Notes under the pieces: model-generated
Told to the model about the DNA's origin: nothing
The model's input: the letters and a program-made list of their open reading frames with translations, nothing else
Database searches by the model: none
Position numbers and translations under genes: made by a program
Shown here: positions 33,138-46,137 of the stretch, one piece after another
Numbering within the stretch: position 1 is the stretch's first letter
How the letters are laid out: every line of letters begins with the position of its first letter
Assembly: GCF_950295315.1 (NCBI RefSeq)
Contig: NW_026647184.1
Span: 129,001-193,000, forward strand
Direction of reading: 5' to 3'
From: Erinaceus europaeus
Taxonomy: Eukaryota > Chordata > Mammalia > Eulipotyphla > Erinaceidae
DNA: 64,000 bases

Positions 33138-33902
33138 CCTTTTAAGGCCAGCTCTGAGCTCTCATTGGCGGGATTCCTTCAGAATGCCCGCCCACAGGGC
33201 GCCAGCCAGGCTCTGATAGGCCAGAGGCCTAGGCCACGCCCAGAACCCCACCAGCAATCTCATTGGCCAGTGTGCTTGGACACGCCCAGGAGGGTCCGGG
33301 CCCCTAGTCAGTGATTGGCCAGCGGCCTTGAGCACCGCCCACACGGCCCTGCAGCACGCTGATTGGGCAGCCTCCGGAAGGCCCGCCCACCAGCCACTTC
33401 TGCTCGACTCTGATTGGCCTGGTGTCCCAGGGACACGCCCCCAGCCAGCCTTCTCTTGGCTCCCATTGGCGGGCTGCTGTCTGAGGGGCGCACTCTGATA
33501 GGCCAGTTCCTAAGGCACGCCCAGGAAGGTCACCGCCCTTGCCCCATGATTGGCCAGCCTCCTGGGCTCCGCCCACGAGGCCCGCCCCAGGCGCTCATTG
33601 GACAGCCTCCCGAGGGCCCGCCCCCCAGGCACTTCCGCTGGACCCTGATTGGCTGACCTCCAGGGGTACGCCCACCCAGAGACAGCACCCAGGCTCTCAT
33701 TGGTGGGCTGCTCTCTGAGGCCCGCCCACGCAACTCCTCCTCTGTTCTCATTGGCCAGCTCTTGCTTCACGCCCCTGAGGGTGACGTTCCTCCTCTCTGA
33801 TTGGCCAGCTGTCTCTATGAATACCCACTGGGCCCTCCCCTCAGGCTCATTGGGCACGGGCTCTGAGGCCCGCCCCCGGGGACTTTCTGCCATCCTCTGA
33901 AG
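33138..33902. promoter_or_regulatory. Phased CCAAT/GC-box array, unit 5
   Basis: Same module. The CArG-like box is intact although the base before it differs (CATCCTTTTAAGG). All thirteen ATTGG and two ATAGG elements are present. The first ETS-type site is damaged (ACTTCTG near 33397). Confidence 0.74.
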
Positions 33903-34077
33903 GCCCTGTTTCTGCAAACACGACCCCCACAGCTCCTGTCTGGGCCCATCCTTAGGACACTGCCTGCCTGCGCTAGGCTGGCCATGCTCTTGGGGCACAC
34001 CCAGAAACACTGTCGCCACTCTCCTAGCCCAGTGCCTCAGGGCACTTGCCCCATGGAGCCTTAGTCCCGCCCTGGTG

Positions 34078-34091
34078 CTGCCCTCTTGTGG
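34078..34091 (-). promoter_or_regulatory. CTCF-like motif 1, unit 5
   Basis: CCACAAGAGGGCAG on the minus strand, unchanged. Confidence 0.7.
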
Positions 34092-34324
34092 ACACCCAGC
34101 AGAATGCAGCTGAGCACAGGGATTCACAAGCTCCCAGTAGAGTCATCCCAGGCAAAGAGAGAAACCCCTTCCACTTGCAAAGCCAAATGGGGGATCCCCC
34201 CACCCCACAGGAAAGAACAGATGTCTAGGGAACTCTATGTCAATTTCAACCCTGCTGTCCACGGGCCACAATTCCTAGAGTTCTCCTCATTCCACAGAAT
34301 CACTACACTCAACTATGGTCTTTG

Positions 34325-34338
34325 CCGCCACCTTGTGA
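34325..34338 (-). promoter_or_regulatory. Altered CTCF-like motif 2, unit 5
   Basis: The minus strand begins TCACAAGG instead of CCACAAGG: a substitution at the first core base. The GGTGGCGG part is intact, so the site may be weakened. Confidence 0.55.
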
Positions 34339-34618
34339 ACATACAGCAGAATGCAGCTGAGCTCCCCATGCCACTCCTCTTTGAGTCTACCCAGAAAATT
34401 ACACACAGCATGGGAATAGCAAAGGAAAGAACCCATCTGAGGACCACCTGGGAGAATGCACAACAGAGTCCACAATCCAATGTGCCAATTCATACTTGAA
34501 AAACCACTTGTGCAGTGGAAACTTCCTTTGTCATAACACAACCCAGTTCCTATGTCCCAGTGTCAGGAATAAAGAAACAACAGCGGTAATCTTAACTGAA
34601 ACACACTTATGCACACTT

Positions 34619-34646
34619 ACACACACACACACACACACACACACAC
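34619..34646. repeat. (CA)n tract, unit 5
   Basis: Pure CA run, the shortest at this position. Confidence 0.95.
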
Positions 34647-35259
34647 CTTCCCACAGAGACGTACACACTTGTCCCAAAAATAACTTGGATTGGAGTTGCT
34701 GTTTTGCACTCTAGCAAAAGGTCAAAGTTTCATGGGTGGAAGGGAGAAGTGTTAAGTGTCTGGCATATGAAGGTGAGAAATGCCTAGAGCAGATCGATAG
34801 TTACATGGACAACGAAGGGAGCATGGGTTGGAGGGACAGCTGGTGGAGCTGCCAGGGAACTATGTGGAATCCCAGGACCCAGTTTTGAGCCCCTGGTCAC
34901 ACTTACCCAGCTAGGGTAAAGCTGGGCTAGTGACAAATCAGAGCTGCAGATGTCTCTCTGTCTCTCTTCCTGCTTGGGCCCTGCTCTCTCAATTTATGAC
35001 TGTTTGCTTCTCCTCAATAAGAAAGTTACAAAGGATGTACAGAAATACAGGGGTAGTGGGAAAAATTACCCCCCGTGCCCACTATTACATGGAACTGTTG
35101 ACTGTAAACCATTCATCCCCCAAGAAAGAACAGAATAAATATTTGTGTGGTTAAAAACCTTGTAGGTTAAATAGTGAACATTCTCTAGCGCCATCCAATA
35201 CTAATCCATTGTGCATTGGATGTCACTGTCAAAAACAGTGCAGTAGCAGTTGTAGTAGT

Positions 35260-38237
35260 GTGTAGTATCTGCAAAAGGAAATGTATTGTGTGTCAAAAGT
35301 TCCCTTCAATTATAAGAGAAAATCTATGAGGCAGAAGAAATGACCCCTCATGTGATATCGGACGAAATAAATAAATAAATAAATATGCAAATAAATGGGA
35401 ATGATCTAAGAGGATTTGAAAAAAATAAAAAATAAAAACAAACACCACAGGAAGACCTGATGACAGCAGAAATATAGAAAATGTCTGCTGAGAAATAGAG
35501 GGCTGCTTCAAAAATTCCCTGACACACAGGGTCCAGGCAAATTACGAATTCCGAGAATGAAAAGAAACGCATACGATTTGAAGCTTACACTAGAAAATGG
35601 AGGCAAGTTCTGTGCTATGATAATTACAATAAGGATACTGATAGAAAGGCTATTGGAAATGCTCCTGGAAAGTTTATAATTTATAATTGTAGTGAATCCT
35701 GCTCCAACTATGTGACCAATTATTTATGAATAAGGAGGCTATTATAAATGCGGTAATTCTGCATTCAGATCAAATATAAAGGTCAACAATTCTAAAAATG
35801 TCTGATATATATATATATATATGTATATGTACATATATGTATGTGTATCTTTATTATCAACTATGAGGGATACTGGCATGGCTATGAGGAGACAGAGTAT
35901 GGCTTGTGCCAGAGAGACTTACAAAGCTGAGGCTCCAGAAACCTAGGTGAAATCGCCAACAAAACAATCCAGAGCTCAGCCGGGCCCTGGTGACTCGCTT
36001 TGTATATCTGGGCCTGTCAGTCAAATAATATAAAAGTAAAATATTAATGAGTGCAGACAGAATGAGTGAGAGCCTGTGAGAGTCAGAGACAGAGAAGGCA
36101 AGAAGAGAAATAGAAGAGTTGGAAAGAGACCAGAAGTCCAAAAGCTCCCACTCTGTGTTCATACATGACAGGTTCAAACCTGGATTGTCGAGATTGTAAG
36201 GCATCAGTCTCCTGTCCACAGACCCCAGACAACCCCAGCCTTCACCATATGTGTGTAGTATTTACGACAGGATATGTATTGTGAGTGTAAACTTCCCTTC
36301 AATTATAAGAGAAAAATCTATCAAGCAGAAGAATGGACCCCTCATGTAATATAGAACCAAATAAATAAATAAATTAATAAATAAATATGCAAGTAAATGG
36401 GGGTTATCTAGGAGGATTTGAAACAAATGAAAAATAAAAACAAAAAGCACAAGAAGACCTGATGACAGCAGAAACACAGAAACCATCTGCTGAGAATCAA
36501 GGGCTGCTTCAAAAGTTCCGAGACCCTTCAGAGTCCAGGGAAATTAAAATTTCGGGAGAATGAAAAGAAACTCATATGTATTGAAGCTTACACTAGAGAA
36601 AGGAGGCAAGTTCTGTACTATGATAATTAAAATAAGGATGCTGATAGAAATGCTATTAGAAATGCTACTGGAAGGTTCTATTATTTATAATTGTATTGAA
36701 TCCTGCTCCAACTATGTGGCCAATTAGTAGGGAAAAAGGAACCTGTTGTAAATGTGTGAATTCTGATTAAGATCAATTACATAGGTTGACAATTCTAAAA
36801 ACGACAGAGATATATATGTATATTTATATATGTATATGGATGTATATCTTTATTATAAAGTCTGAGAGATACTGCCATGGATATGAGGAGACAGAATATG
36901 GCTTAAGTCAGAGAGACTTACCAATCAGAGGCTCCAGTAGCCTAGGTGAAATCACAAACAAAACCAGCCAGAGCTCAGCAGTGCTCTGGCCACTCTCTTT
37001 GTATATCTGGGCCTGTCAATAAAATAAGGATATAAGTAAAATATTCCTGAGTTCAGACAGAGTGAGAGAGAGCCTGTGAGAGTCAGAGACAGAGATGGCG
37101 AGAAGAGAAATAGAAGAGTTGGAAATAGACCAGAAGTCAAAAACCCCCTAGGCTGTGTTCATTCATGACAGGTTCAAACCTGGGTTGTAGAGATTGTCAC
37201 GCAGCAGCTCTAATGCCCACAGACCCCAGACAACCCAAGCCGTCACCATATGTGTGTAGTATTTGCCCCAGGAAATGTATTGTGCATCAAAAGTTCCCTT
37301 CAGTTATAAGAGAAAATCTCTCAAGCAGAAGAAATGATGCCACATGTGATACCTGACTAAATAAATAAATATGCAAATAAATGGGGATGATCTAGGAGGA
37401 CTTGAAACAATAAAAATAAATAAAGACAAAAACCACAAGAAGACCTGATGACAGCAGAAACATAGAAACCATCTGCTGAGAAACAGAGGGCTGCTTCAAA
37501 AATTCCCTAACACTTCAGCGTCCAGGGACATTAAGATTTCCGGAGAAAGAAAACAAACACATACGTATTGAAGCTTACACTAGAAAAAGGAGGGAAGATC
37601 TGGGCCATGATAATTACAATAAGGATGCTAATAGAAACACGATTAGAAATGCTACTGGAAGGTTCTATTATTTATAATTGTATTGAATCCTGCTCCAACT
37701 ATATGGCCAATTATTTCAGAAAAACTAGGCTGTTATAAATGTGGTAATTCTGAAAGAAGGTCAAATACATAGGTCGAACATTCTAAAAATGACAGACATA
37801 TAAATCTATATGTACATATATACATGTATGTATATCTTTATTATAAACTCTGAGTGATACTGGCATGGAAATGAGGAGACAGAATATGGCTTGTGTCAGA
37901 AAGACTTACAAACTGAGGCTCCAGTAGCCTAGGTGAAATCGCCAACACAACAAGCCAGAGCTCAGCAGTGCTCTGGTAACTCTCTTTGTCTATCTGGGCC
38001 TGTCAGTAAAATAAGAATCTAAGTAAAATATTAATGAGTGAAGACAGAGTGTGTGAGAGCATGTGAGAGTTAGAGATAGAGAACGCGAGAAGAGAAATAG
38101 ATGAGTTGGAAAGAGACCAGAATTCAAAAACCTCCTACACTGTGTTCATTGATGACAGGTTCAAACCTGGCTTGTAGAGATTGTAAGGCAGCAGCTCTCA
38201 TGCCCACAGACCCCAGACAGCCCCAGCCTTCACCATA
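35260..38237. repeat. S1-S3 subrepeat block, unit 5
   Basis: Three tandem subrepeats. S1 is unit-1-like (ATATAAAAGTAAAAT, GGCATCAGTC). S2 has AAATTAATAAATAAAT in its (AAAT)n run, as in unit 6. No coding sequence. Confidence 0.85.
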
Positions 38238-38262
38238 GGCTCTACTACCAACCTGACAGTAA

Positions 38263-38316
38263 TGTGTGTGTGTGTGTGTGTGTGTGTGTCTGTCTGTTTG
38301 TGTGTGTCTGTGTGTG
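38263..38316. repeat. (GT)n tract, unit 5
   Basis: Interrupted (GT)n with the TCTGTGTG ending. Confidence 0.95.
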
Positions 38317-40288
38317 CTCAGAGATCACCTGTAGTAGTCTCAGAGCATGGGTGGCAAGGGAGCCAGCCTCTCCTGCAACTTATGTACAGAGAACCTATCT
38401 GGTCAGGGCAAGCCAGCTAGCCCAGATTGTGGCTAAGCAAGAATGCATATGCAAAGGGACTCTCATGTCTCACTCTCCTGAGTTCCGAATCAATGCCATG
38501 CCTCACTATGATCCAAACACTGCCAATGGGGGAAGCTGGGGCACCCCTCAGAATTCAGGGGCTTGAGCCTGTCCAGTCACGTTTGGCTGCCTACTCAGCC
38601 TCCAGGCTCTCAGTCCACTGCTCAGGGCAGCAGATTACAAGCCCAGAAAGTACCCAGAAGGGCTGTCTTTCCACATAGATGGGAAGTGTGTTGAACCAAA
38701 CAATAGTGGATGAACCCGGCCCCTTACACCTACCCTTTGGGTCCGGCTAAGGCAATTGCTCCTGTGGCCTCACATCCCTGCTCATGCTTCCTGGTGTCCA
38801 CACATCACACTCAGAGAGATTCCCAGAAGTAGGCTTGCATGAGTGTCCCATACAATGTCGCTCTGCTTGCAGGAAGCACAAACTCCCCGGGCCCTTGCTA
38901 TGGACAGACAAAAAAAGATGGATGCCTCCATTGGCCAAATTAGGGGCTTCCAGTCAAGATCACAGCCCCGCCCCTCACCTGAGGGCCTGGCTGCTGCTAA
39001 TCAAGGCAATTGGAAACACCTTTTACACTTGGGCCCTGAGGACATACTCAGGAATCCCTCCAGGAGCTAGCAGGCTGGAAGACCTCCTGACCCCTGGATA
39101 GCTGTGCTCCTAGTTGGGCGGCCCTTCTGGCCAGTGGTGAAAATATTCCCTAGATACAAGAAAGAACTTCAGGTTTCAAAGGGATTTGAAACACCATGAG
39201 GCACTTGGAAAAGACATTTCACAGCCATCAAAACACCCTCTTTCTGAACACTGGAAGCTTCCGTTTTGCATGGGAAATCTGGACACTGGTGTGGCCATCA
39301 GTACCACAGATCCTTTCCATTTGGCTTAATAGAGGGAAAGCACAGTGTGTGTGCCAGGGGGATCGAGTTTCACTTCCCTTGACCGGGGCTCTCATGGAAT
39401 AAGGACAAGGATGCTGTGCAGGAAGGTGAGGAGGGCTGCATTGAGGCTGAGTGTCAGCCTCAGGGCCCTGGAGAATGGCAGTCAAGCACAGAGGGCCTGG
39501 ACAGCTGCAGCTGGAGATGGACATATGCCTGGAACCTGCAGCAGCAACGCTGTCTCCGCAGTTCCCCTCTGTACTACACCATGTGCAGGAGACTTAATAA
39601 TCCAAAGGGCAAAGAAAGGAAAATTTCAACACCAGGAAGGCTGAGTTCACGATGCATGCACTGACTTCCAGTAAGGGCCCAGTGAAGAAGGCACGTAGAG
39701 ACAGTCAGAGAGACAGAATGACAGAGACAGACAAGGACTGAAATTCTGGCCCTGTGTTGATCAGTGCCAGAGCACTGAAGACAAACCCTCCATGCCCATG
39801 CATACTTCTTACAAGTGGCATTGCTATTTTATGTTTGTGAGGAAAGGTAACACTTAGAACATCTAGGTCTTAGCCACTCTGAGAAGCAACCCTTGGCAGG
39901 CAGCCCACTCTCCCAAACTGCCCTCGCCTCTCCAAATTCGAAGTAAGCATAGTGATCCTCCAGCCAAGATGCAGGCTGGCGTATTGCATCTCCCTGGTCC
40001 AGCCTCAGCCTGTCCTGTGTGCAGGGAACTGCACTATGTCTATTTCTTCTTTGATTTACAGTTTTGGGATAAGACTCGGTGGACAAAAGGAGCAAGAGGG
40101 AAGTAGATGATTTGGCAGTGGTAGTTTGTGCTGAGAGAGATTTGTAGAGTGATATACGATATGGCTCTGTGAGATGTCTCTCATGACTGTGGCTCAGAAG
40201 GGCCAGGTGTATCCACATTGCTACCCTAATCCAGAGCTGTTCAGGTCTCTAGCTAAAAAATATTTTCAGACCTCTACATGTTACATAC

Positions 40289-40289
<1 letters not shown>

Positions 40290-40327
<38 letters not shown>

Positions 40328-40348
40328 AAGAGAAAGAGAGAGAGAGAC
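40290..40348. repeat. (TA)n(GA)n microsatellite, unit 6
   Basis: GA part carries two AAAG interruptions. Confidence 0.95.
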
Positions 40349-40770
40349 ACTGATGTAGTCATTTTCTACAATGGATTCGATGTGACATTCACACAATTGA
40401 TTGCTAAAACCTGGAGAGAAACTTTGCATCAGGAAAAGAATTGTCCAAAGGAATAAAATCTCCAAATCATTAGCTATATGCAGCTCCAACGGGACCGAGC
40501 GAAAAAGGCTCGAGAAGGAACTCATCCAGGAGACTCTCCACATGGACAGGCACCACAGGTTTCCTAGTCTGGCAACACAAACAGGGCAGCTGCTAGTTCC
40601 CAGTGCAAGCCTCAGGGCAAAAACCTCTCCCTCTTCAGTGTCTTTACATCTGAAAAGAAGAAAAGTGACCAAGGGCCAAGGAGAGCTGCCCTGGTGTAAA
40701 TATTGAGCTGTAAATCAGAATGTGCCAAGTGTTTTGCACAAAATCACCTGTGCCACAGTGATTCTGTTGT

Positions 40771-40793
40771 TCTCTCTCTCTCTCCCTCCCTCA

Positions 40794-40824
<31 letters not shown>
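40771..40824. repeat. (CT)n(CA)n tract, unit 6
   Basis: Same compound tract. Confidence 0.95.
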
Positions 40825-40827
<3 letters not shown>

Positions 40828-40937
40828 TCCACAGAGGCACAGGCACAAACGGAGTTATACACATGCGCACTGGACAGCTTCTGCAAGGCAGGGCCCTGGG
40901 CTGAACCCTGCTTCGCATTTCCTGGAAGCACGCCCAG

Positions 40938-41702
40938 CCTTTTAAGGCCAGCTCTGAGCTCCCATTGGCGGGATTCCTTCAGAAGGCACGCCCACAGGGC
41001 GCCAGCCAGGCTCTGATAGGCCAGAGGCCTCGGCCACGCCCAGAAACCCACCAGCAATCTCATTGGCCAGTGTGCTTGGACACGCCCAGGAGGGTCCGGG
41101 CCCCTAGTCAGTGATTGGCCAGCAGCCTTGAGCACCGCCCACACGGCCCTGCAGCACGCTGATTGGGCAGCCTCCGGAAGGCACGCCCACCAGCCACTTC
41201 CGCTCGACTCTGATTGGCCTGGTGTCCCAGGGACACGCCCCCAGCCAGCCTTCTCATGGCTCCCATTGGCGGGCTGCTGTCTGAGGGGCGTCCTCTGATA
41301 GGCCAGTTCCTAAGGCACGCCCAGGAAGGTCACCGCCCTTGCCCCATGATTGGCCAGCCTCCTGGGCTCCGCCCACGAGGCCCGCCCCAGGCGCTCATTG
41401 GACAGCCTCCCGAGGGCCCGCCCCCCAGGCACTTCCGCTGGACCCTGATTGGCTGACCTCCAGGGGTACGCCCACCCAGAGCCAGCACCCAGGCTCTCAT
41501 TGGTGGGCTGCTCTCTGAGGCCCGCCCACGCAACTCCTCCTCTGTTCTCATTGGCCAGCTCTTGCTTCACGCCCCTGAGGGTGACGTTCCTCCTCTCTGA
41601 TTGGCCAGCTGTCTCTATGAATACCCACTGGGCCCTCCCCTCAGGCTCATTGGGCACGGGCTCTGAGGCCCGCCCCCGGGGACTTTCTGCCATCCTCTGA
41701 AG
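40938..41702. promoter_or_regulatory. Phased CCAAT/GC-box array, unit 6
   Basis: Same module, essentially complete: CArG-like box, thirteen ATTGG and two ATAGG elements, both ETS-type sites and the CRE half-site. Some GC boxes differ (GGCACGCCC near 40986 and 41182). It belongs to the unit-1-like part of unit 6. Confidence 0.75.
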
Positions 41703-41877
41703 GCCCTGTTTCTGCAAACACGACCCCCACAGCTCCTGTCTGGGCCCGTCCTTAGGACACTTCCTGCCTGCGGTAGGCTGGCCATGCTCTTGGGGCACAC
41801 CCAGAAACACTGTCGCCACTCTCCTAGCCCAGTGCCTCAGGGCACTTGCCCCATGGAGCCTTAGTCCCGCCCTGGTG

Positions 41878-41891
41878 CTGCCCTCTTGTGG
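41878..41891 (-). promoter_or_regulatory. CTCF-like motif 1, unit 6
   Basis: CCACAAGAGGGCAG on the minus strand, unchanged. Confidence 0.7.
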
Positions 41892-42124
41892 ACACCCAGC
41901 AGAATGCAGCTGAGCACAGGGATTCACAAGCTCCCAGTAGAGTCATCCCAGGCAAAGAGAGAAACCCCTTCCACTTGCAAAGCCAAATGGGGGATCCCCC
42001 CACCCCACAGGAAAGAACAGATGTCTAGGGCACTCTACGTCAATTTCAACCCTGCTGTCCACGGGCCACAATTCCTAGAGTTCTCCTCATTCCACAGAAT
42101 CACTACACTCAACTATGGTCTTTG

Positions 42125-42138
42125 CCGCCACCTTGTGG
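42125..42138 (-). promoter_or_regulatory. CTCF-like motif 2, unit 6
   Basis: CCACAAGGTGGCGG on the minus strand, unchanged. Confidence 0.67.
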
Positions 42139-42416
42139 ACATACAGCAGAATGCAGCTGAGCTCCCCATGCCACTCCTCTTTGAGTCTACCCAGAAAATT
42201 ACACACAGCATGGGAATAGCAAAGGAAAGAACCCATCTGAGGACCACCTGGGAGAATGCACAACAGAGTCCACAATCCAATGTGCCAATTCATACTTGAA
42301 AAACCACTTGTGCAGTGGAAACTTCCTTTGTCATAACACAACCCAGTTCCTAAGTCCCTGTGTCAGGAATAAAGAAACAACAGCGGTAATCTTAACTGAA
42401 ACACACTTATGCACAC

Positions 42417-42418
<2 letters not shown>

Positions 42419-42462
<44 letters not shown>
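42419..42462. repeat. (CA)n tract, unit 6
   Basis: Pure CA run of about 22 repeats, the longest at this position. Confidence 0.95.
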
Positions 42463-42464
<2 letters not shown>

Positions 42465-43076
42465 TCCCACAGAGACGTACACACTTGTCCCAAAAATAAC
42501 TTGGATTGGAGTTGCTGTTTTGCACCCTCGCAAAAGGTCAAAGTTTCATGGGTGGAAGGGAGAAGTGTTAAGTTTCTGGCATATGAAGGTGAGAAATGCC
42601 TAGAGCAGATCGATAGTTACATGGACAACGAAGGGAGCATCGGTTGGAGGAACAGCTGGTGGAGCTGCCAGGGAACTATGTGGAATCCCAGGACCCTGTT
42701 TTGAGCCCCTGGTCACACTTACCCAGCTAGGGTAAAGCTGGGCTAGTGACAAATCAGAGCTGCAGATGTCTCTCTGTCTCTCTTCCTGCTTGGGCCCTGC
42801 TCTCTCAATTTATGACTGTTTGCTTCTCCTCAATAAGAAAGTTACAAAGGATGTACAGAAATACAGGGGTAGTGGGAAAAATTACCCCCCCGTGCCCACT
42901 ATTATATGGAACTGTTGACTGTAAACCATTCATCCCCCAAGAAAGAACAGAATAAATATTTGTGAGGTTAAAAACATTGTAGGTTAAATAGTGAACATTC
43001 TCTAGCGCCATGCAATACTAATCCATTGTGCATTGGATGTCACTGTCAAAAACAGTGCAGTAGCAGTTGTAGTAGT

Positions 43077-46053
43077 GTGTAGTATCTGCAAAAGGAAATG
43101 TATTGTGTGTCAAAAGAGCCCTTCAATTATAAGAGAAAATCTATCAGGCAGAAGAAATGACCCCTCATGTGATATCGGACGAAATAAATAAATAAATAAA
43201 TAAATATGCAAAAAAATGGGAATGATCTAAGAGGATTTGAAAAAAATAAAAAAATAAAAACAAACACCACAGGAAGACCTGATGACAGCAGAAATATAGA
43301 AACCGTCTGCTGAGAAATAGAGGGCTGCTTCAAAAATTCCCTGACACACAGGGTCCAGGCAAATTACGAATTCCGAGAATGAAAAGAAACGCATACGATT
43401 TGAAGCTTACACTAGAAAATGGAGGCAAGTTCTGTGCTATGATAATTACAATAAGGATACTGATAGAAAGGCTATTGGAAATGCTCCTGGAAAGTTTATA
43501 ATTTATAATTGTAGTGAATCCTGCTCCAACTATGTGAACAATTATTTATGAATAAGGAGGCTATTATAAATGCGGTAATTCTGCATTCAGATCAAATAAA
43601 AAGGTCAACAATTCTAAAAATGTCTGATATATATATATATATGTATGTATATGTACATATATGTATGTGTATCTTTATTATCAACTATGAGGGATACTGG
43701 CATGGCTATGAGGAGACAGAGTATGGCTTGTGCCAGAGAGACTTACAAAGCTGAGGCTCCAGAAACCTAGGAGAAATCGCCAACAAAACAATCCAGAGCT
43801 CAGCTGGGCCCTGGTGACTCGCTTTGTATATCTGGGCCTGTCAGTCAAATAATATATAAGTAAAATATTAATGAGTGCAGACAGAGTGAGTGAGAGCCTG
43901 TGAGAGTCAGAGACAGAGAAGGCAAGAAGAGAAATAGAAGAGTTGGAAAGAGACCACAAGTCCAAAAGCTCCCACTCTGTGTTCATACATGACAGGTTCA
44001 AACCTGGGTTGTCGAGATTGTAGGGCAGCAGTCTCCTGTCCACAGACCCCAGACAACCCCAGCCTTCACCATATGTGTGTAGTATTTATGACAGGATATG
44101 TATTGTGAGTGTAAACTTCCCTTCAATTATAAGAGAAAAATCTATCAAGCAGAAGAATGGACCCCTCATGTAATATAGAACCAAATAAATAAATAAATTA
44201 ATAAATAAATATGCAAATAAATGGGGGTTATCTAGGAGGATTTGAAACAAATGAAAAATAAAAACAAAAAGCACAAGAAGACCTGATGACAGCAGAAACA
44301 TAGAAACCATCTGCTGTGAATCAAGGGCTGCTTCAAAAGTTCCGAGACCCTTCAGAGTCCAGGGAAATTAAGATTTCGGGAGAATGAAAAGAAACTCATA
44401 TGTATTGAAGCTTACACTAGAGAAAGGAGGCAAGTTCTGTACTATGATAATTAAAATAAGGATGCTGATAGAAATGCTATTAGAAATGCTACTGGAAGGT
44501 TCTATTATTTATAATTGTATTGAATCCTGCTCCAACTATGTGGCCAATTAGTAGGGAAAAAGGAACCTGTTGTAAATGTGTGAATTCTGATTAAGATCAA
44601 TTACATAGGTTGACAATTCTAAAAACGACAGAGATATATATGTATATTTATATATGTATATGGATGTATATCTTTATTATAAAGTCTGAGAGATACTGCC
44701 ATGGATATGAGGAGACAGAATATGGCTTAAGTCAGAGAGACTTACCAATCAGAGGCTCCAGTAGCCTAGGTGAAATCACAAACAAAACCAGCCAGAGCTC
44801 AGCAGTGCTCTGGCCACTCTCTTTGTATATCTGGGCCTGTCAATAAAATAAGGATATAAGTAAAATATTCCTGAGTTCAGACAGAGTGAGAGAGAGCCTG
44901 TGAGAGTCAGAGACAGAGATGGCGAGAAGAGAAATAGAAGAGTTGGAAATAGACCAGAAGTCAAAAACCCCCTAGGCTGTGTTCATTCATGACAGGTTCA
45001 AACCTGGGTTGTAGAGATTGTCACGCAGCAGCTCTAATGCCCACAGACCCCAGACAACCCAAGCCTTCACCATATGTGTGTAGTATTTGCCCCAGGAAAT
45101 GTATTGTGCATCAAAAGTTCCCTTCAGTTATAAGAGAAAATCTCTCAAGCAGAAGAAATGATGCCACATGTGATACCTGACTAAGTAAATAAATATGCAA
45201 ATAAATGGGGATGATCTAGGAGGACTTGAAACAATAAAAATAAATAAAGACAAAAACCACAAGAAGACCTGATGACAGCACAAACATAGAAACCATCTGC
45301 TGAGAAACAGAGGGCTGCTTCAAAAATTCCCTAACACTTCAGGGTCCAGGGACATTAAGATTTCCGGAGAAAGAAAACAAACACATACGTATTGAAGCTT
45401 ACACTAGAAAAAGGAGGGAAGATCTGGGCCATGATAATTACAATAAGGATGCTAATAGAAACACGATTAGAAATGCTACTGGAAGGTTCTATTATTTATA
45501 ATTGTATTGAATCCTGCTCCAACTATATGGCCAATTATTTCAGAAAAATTAGGCTGTTATAAATGTGGTAATTCTGAGAAGGTCAAATACATAGGTCGAA
45601 CATTCTAAAAATGACAGATATATAAATCTATATGTATATATATACATGTATGTATATCTTTATTATAAACTCTGAGTGATACTGGCATGGAAATGAGGAG
45701 ACAGAATATGGCTTGTGTCAGAAAGACTTACAAACTGAGGCTCCAGTAGCCTAGGTGAAATCGCCAACACAACAAGCCAGAGCTCAGCAGTGCTCTGGTA
45801 ACTCTCTTTGTGTATCTGGGCCTGTCAGTAAAATAAGAATCTAAGTAAAATATTAATGAGTGAAGACAGAGTGTGTGAGAGCATGTGAGAGTTAGAGATA
45901 GAGAAGGCGAGAAGAGAAATAGATGAGTTGGAAAGAGACCAGAATTCAAAAACCTCCTAGTTCATTGATGACAGGTTCAAACCTGGCTTGTAGAGATTGT
46001 AAGGCAGCAGCTCTCATGCCCACAGACCCCAGACAGCCCCAGCCTTCACCATA
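43077..46053. repeat. S1-S3 subrepeat block, unit 6
   Basis: Three tandem subrepeats, unit-3-like throughout by the listed markers apart from small differences in the S2 (AAAT)n run. The block begins within about 170 bp after the point where unit 6 stops resembling unit 1. No coding sequence. Confidence 0.85.
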
Positions 46054-46079
46054 GGCTCTACTACCAACCTGACAATAAT

Positions 46080-46137
46080 GTGTGTGTGTGTGTGTGTGTG
46101 TGTGTGTCTGTCTGTCTGTTTGTGTGTGTCTTTGTGT
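46080..46137. repeat. (GT)n tract, unit 6
   Basis: Interrupted (GT)n, extra CTGT step and TCTTTGTG, preceded by ACAATAATG. Confidence 0.95.

Larger units (their letters stand above)
31277..39080. repeat. Macrosatellite unit 5 (7804 bp)
   Basis: Complete unit in direct orientation. The 5' part shares AGCTAAGAAATATT and CAACGGATTCG variants with unit 4. The S1 region shares ATATAAAAGTAAAAT with unit 1 (near 36028). The 3' end carries GCTCATGCTTCCTGG (near 38780), otherwise seen only in unit 8. The second CTCF-like motif has a terminal change (CCTTGTGAAC near 34331). No coding gene seen. Confidence 0.97.
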
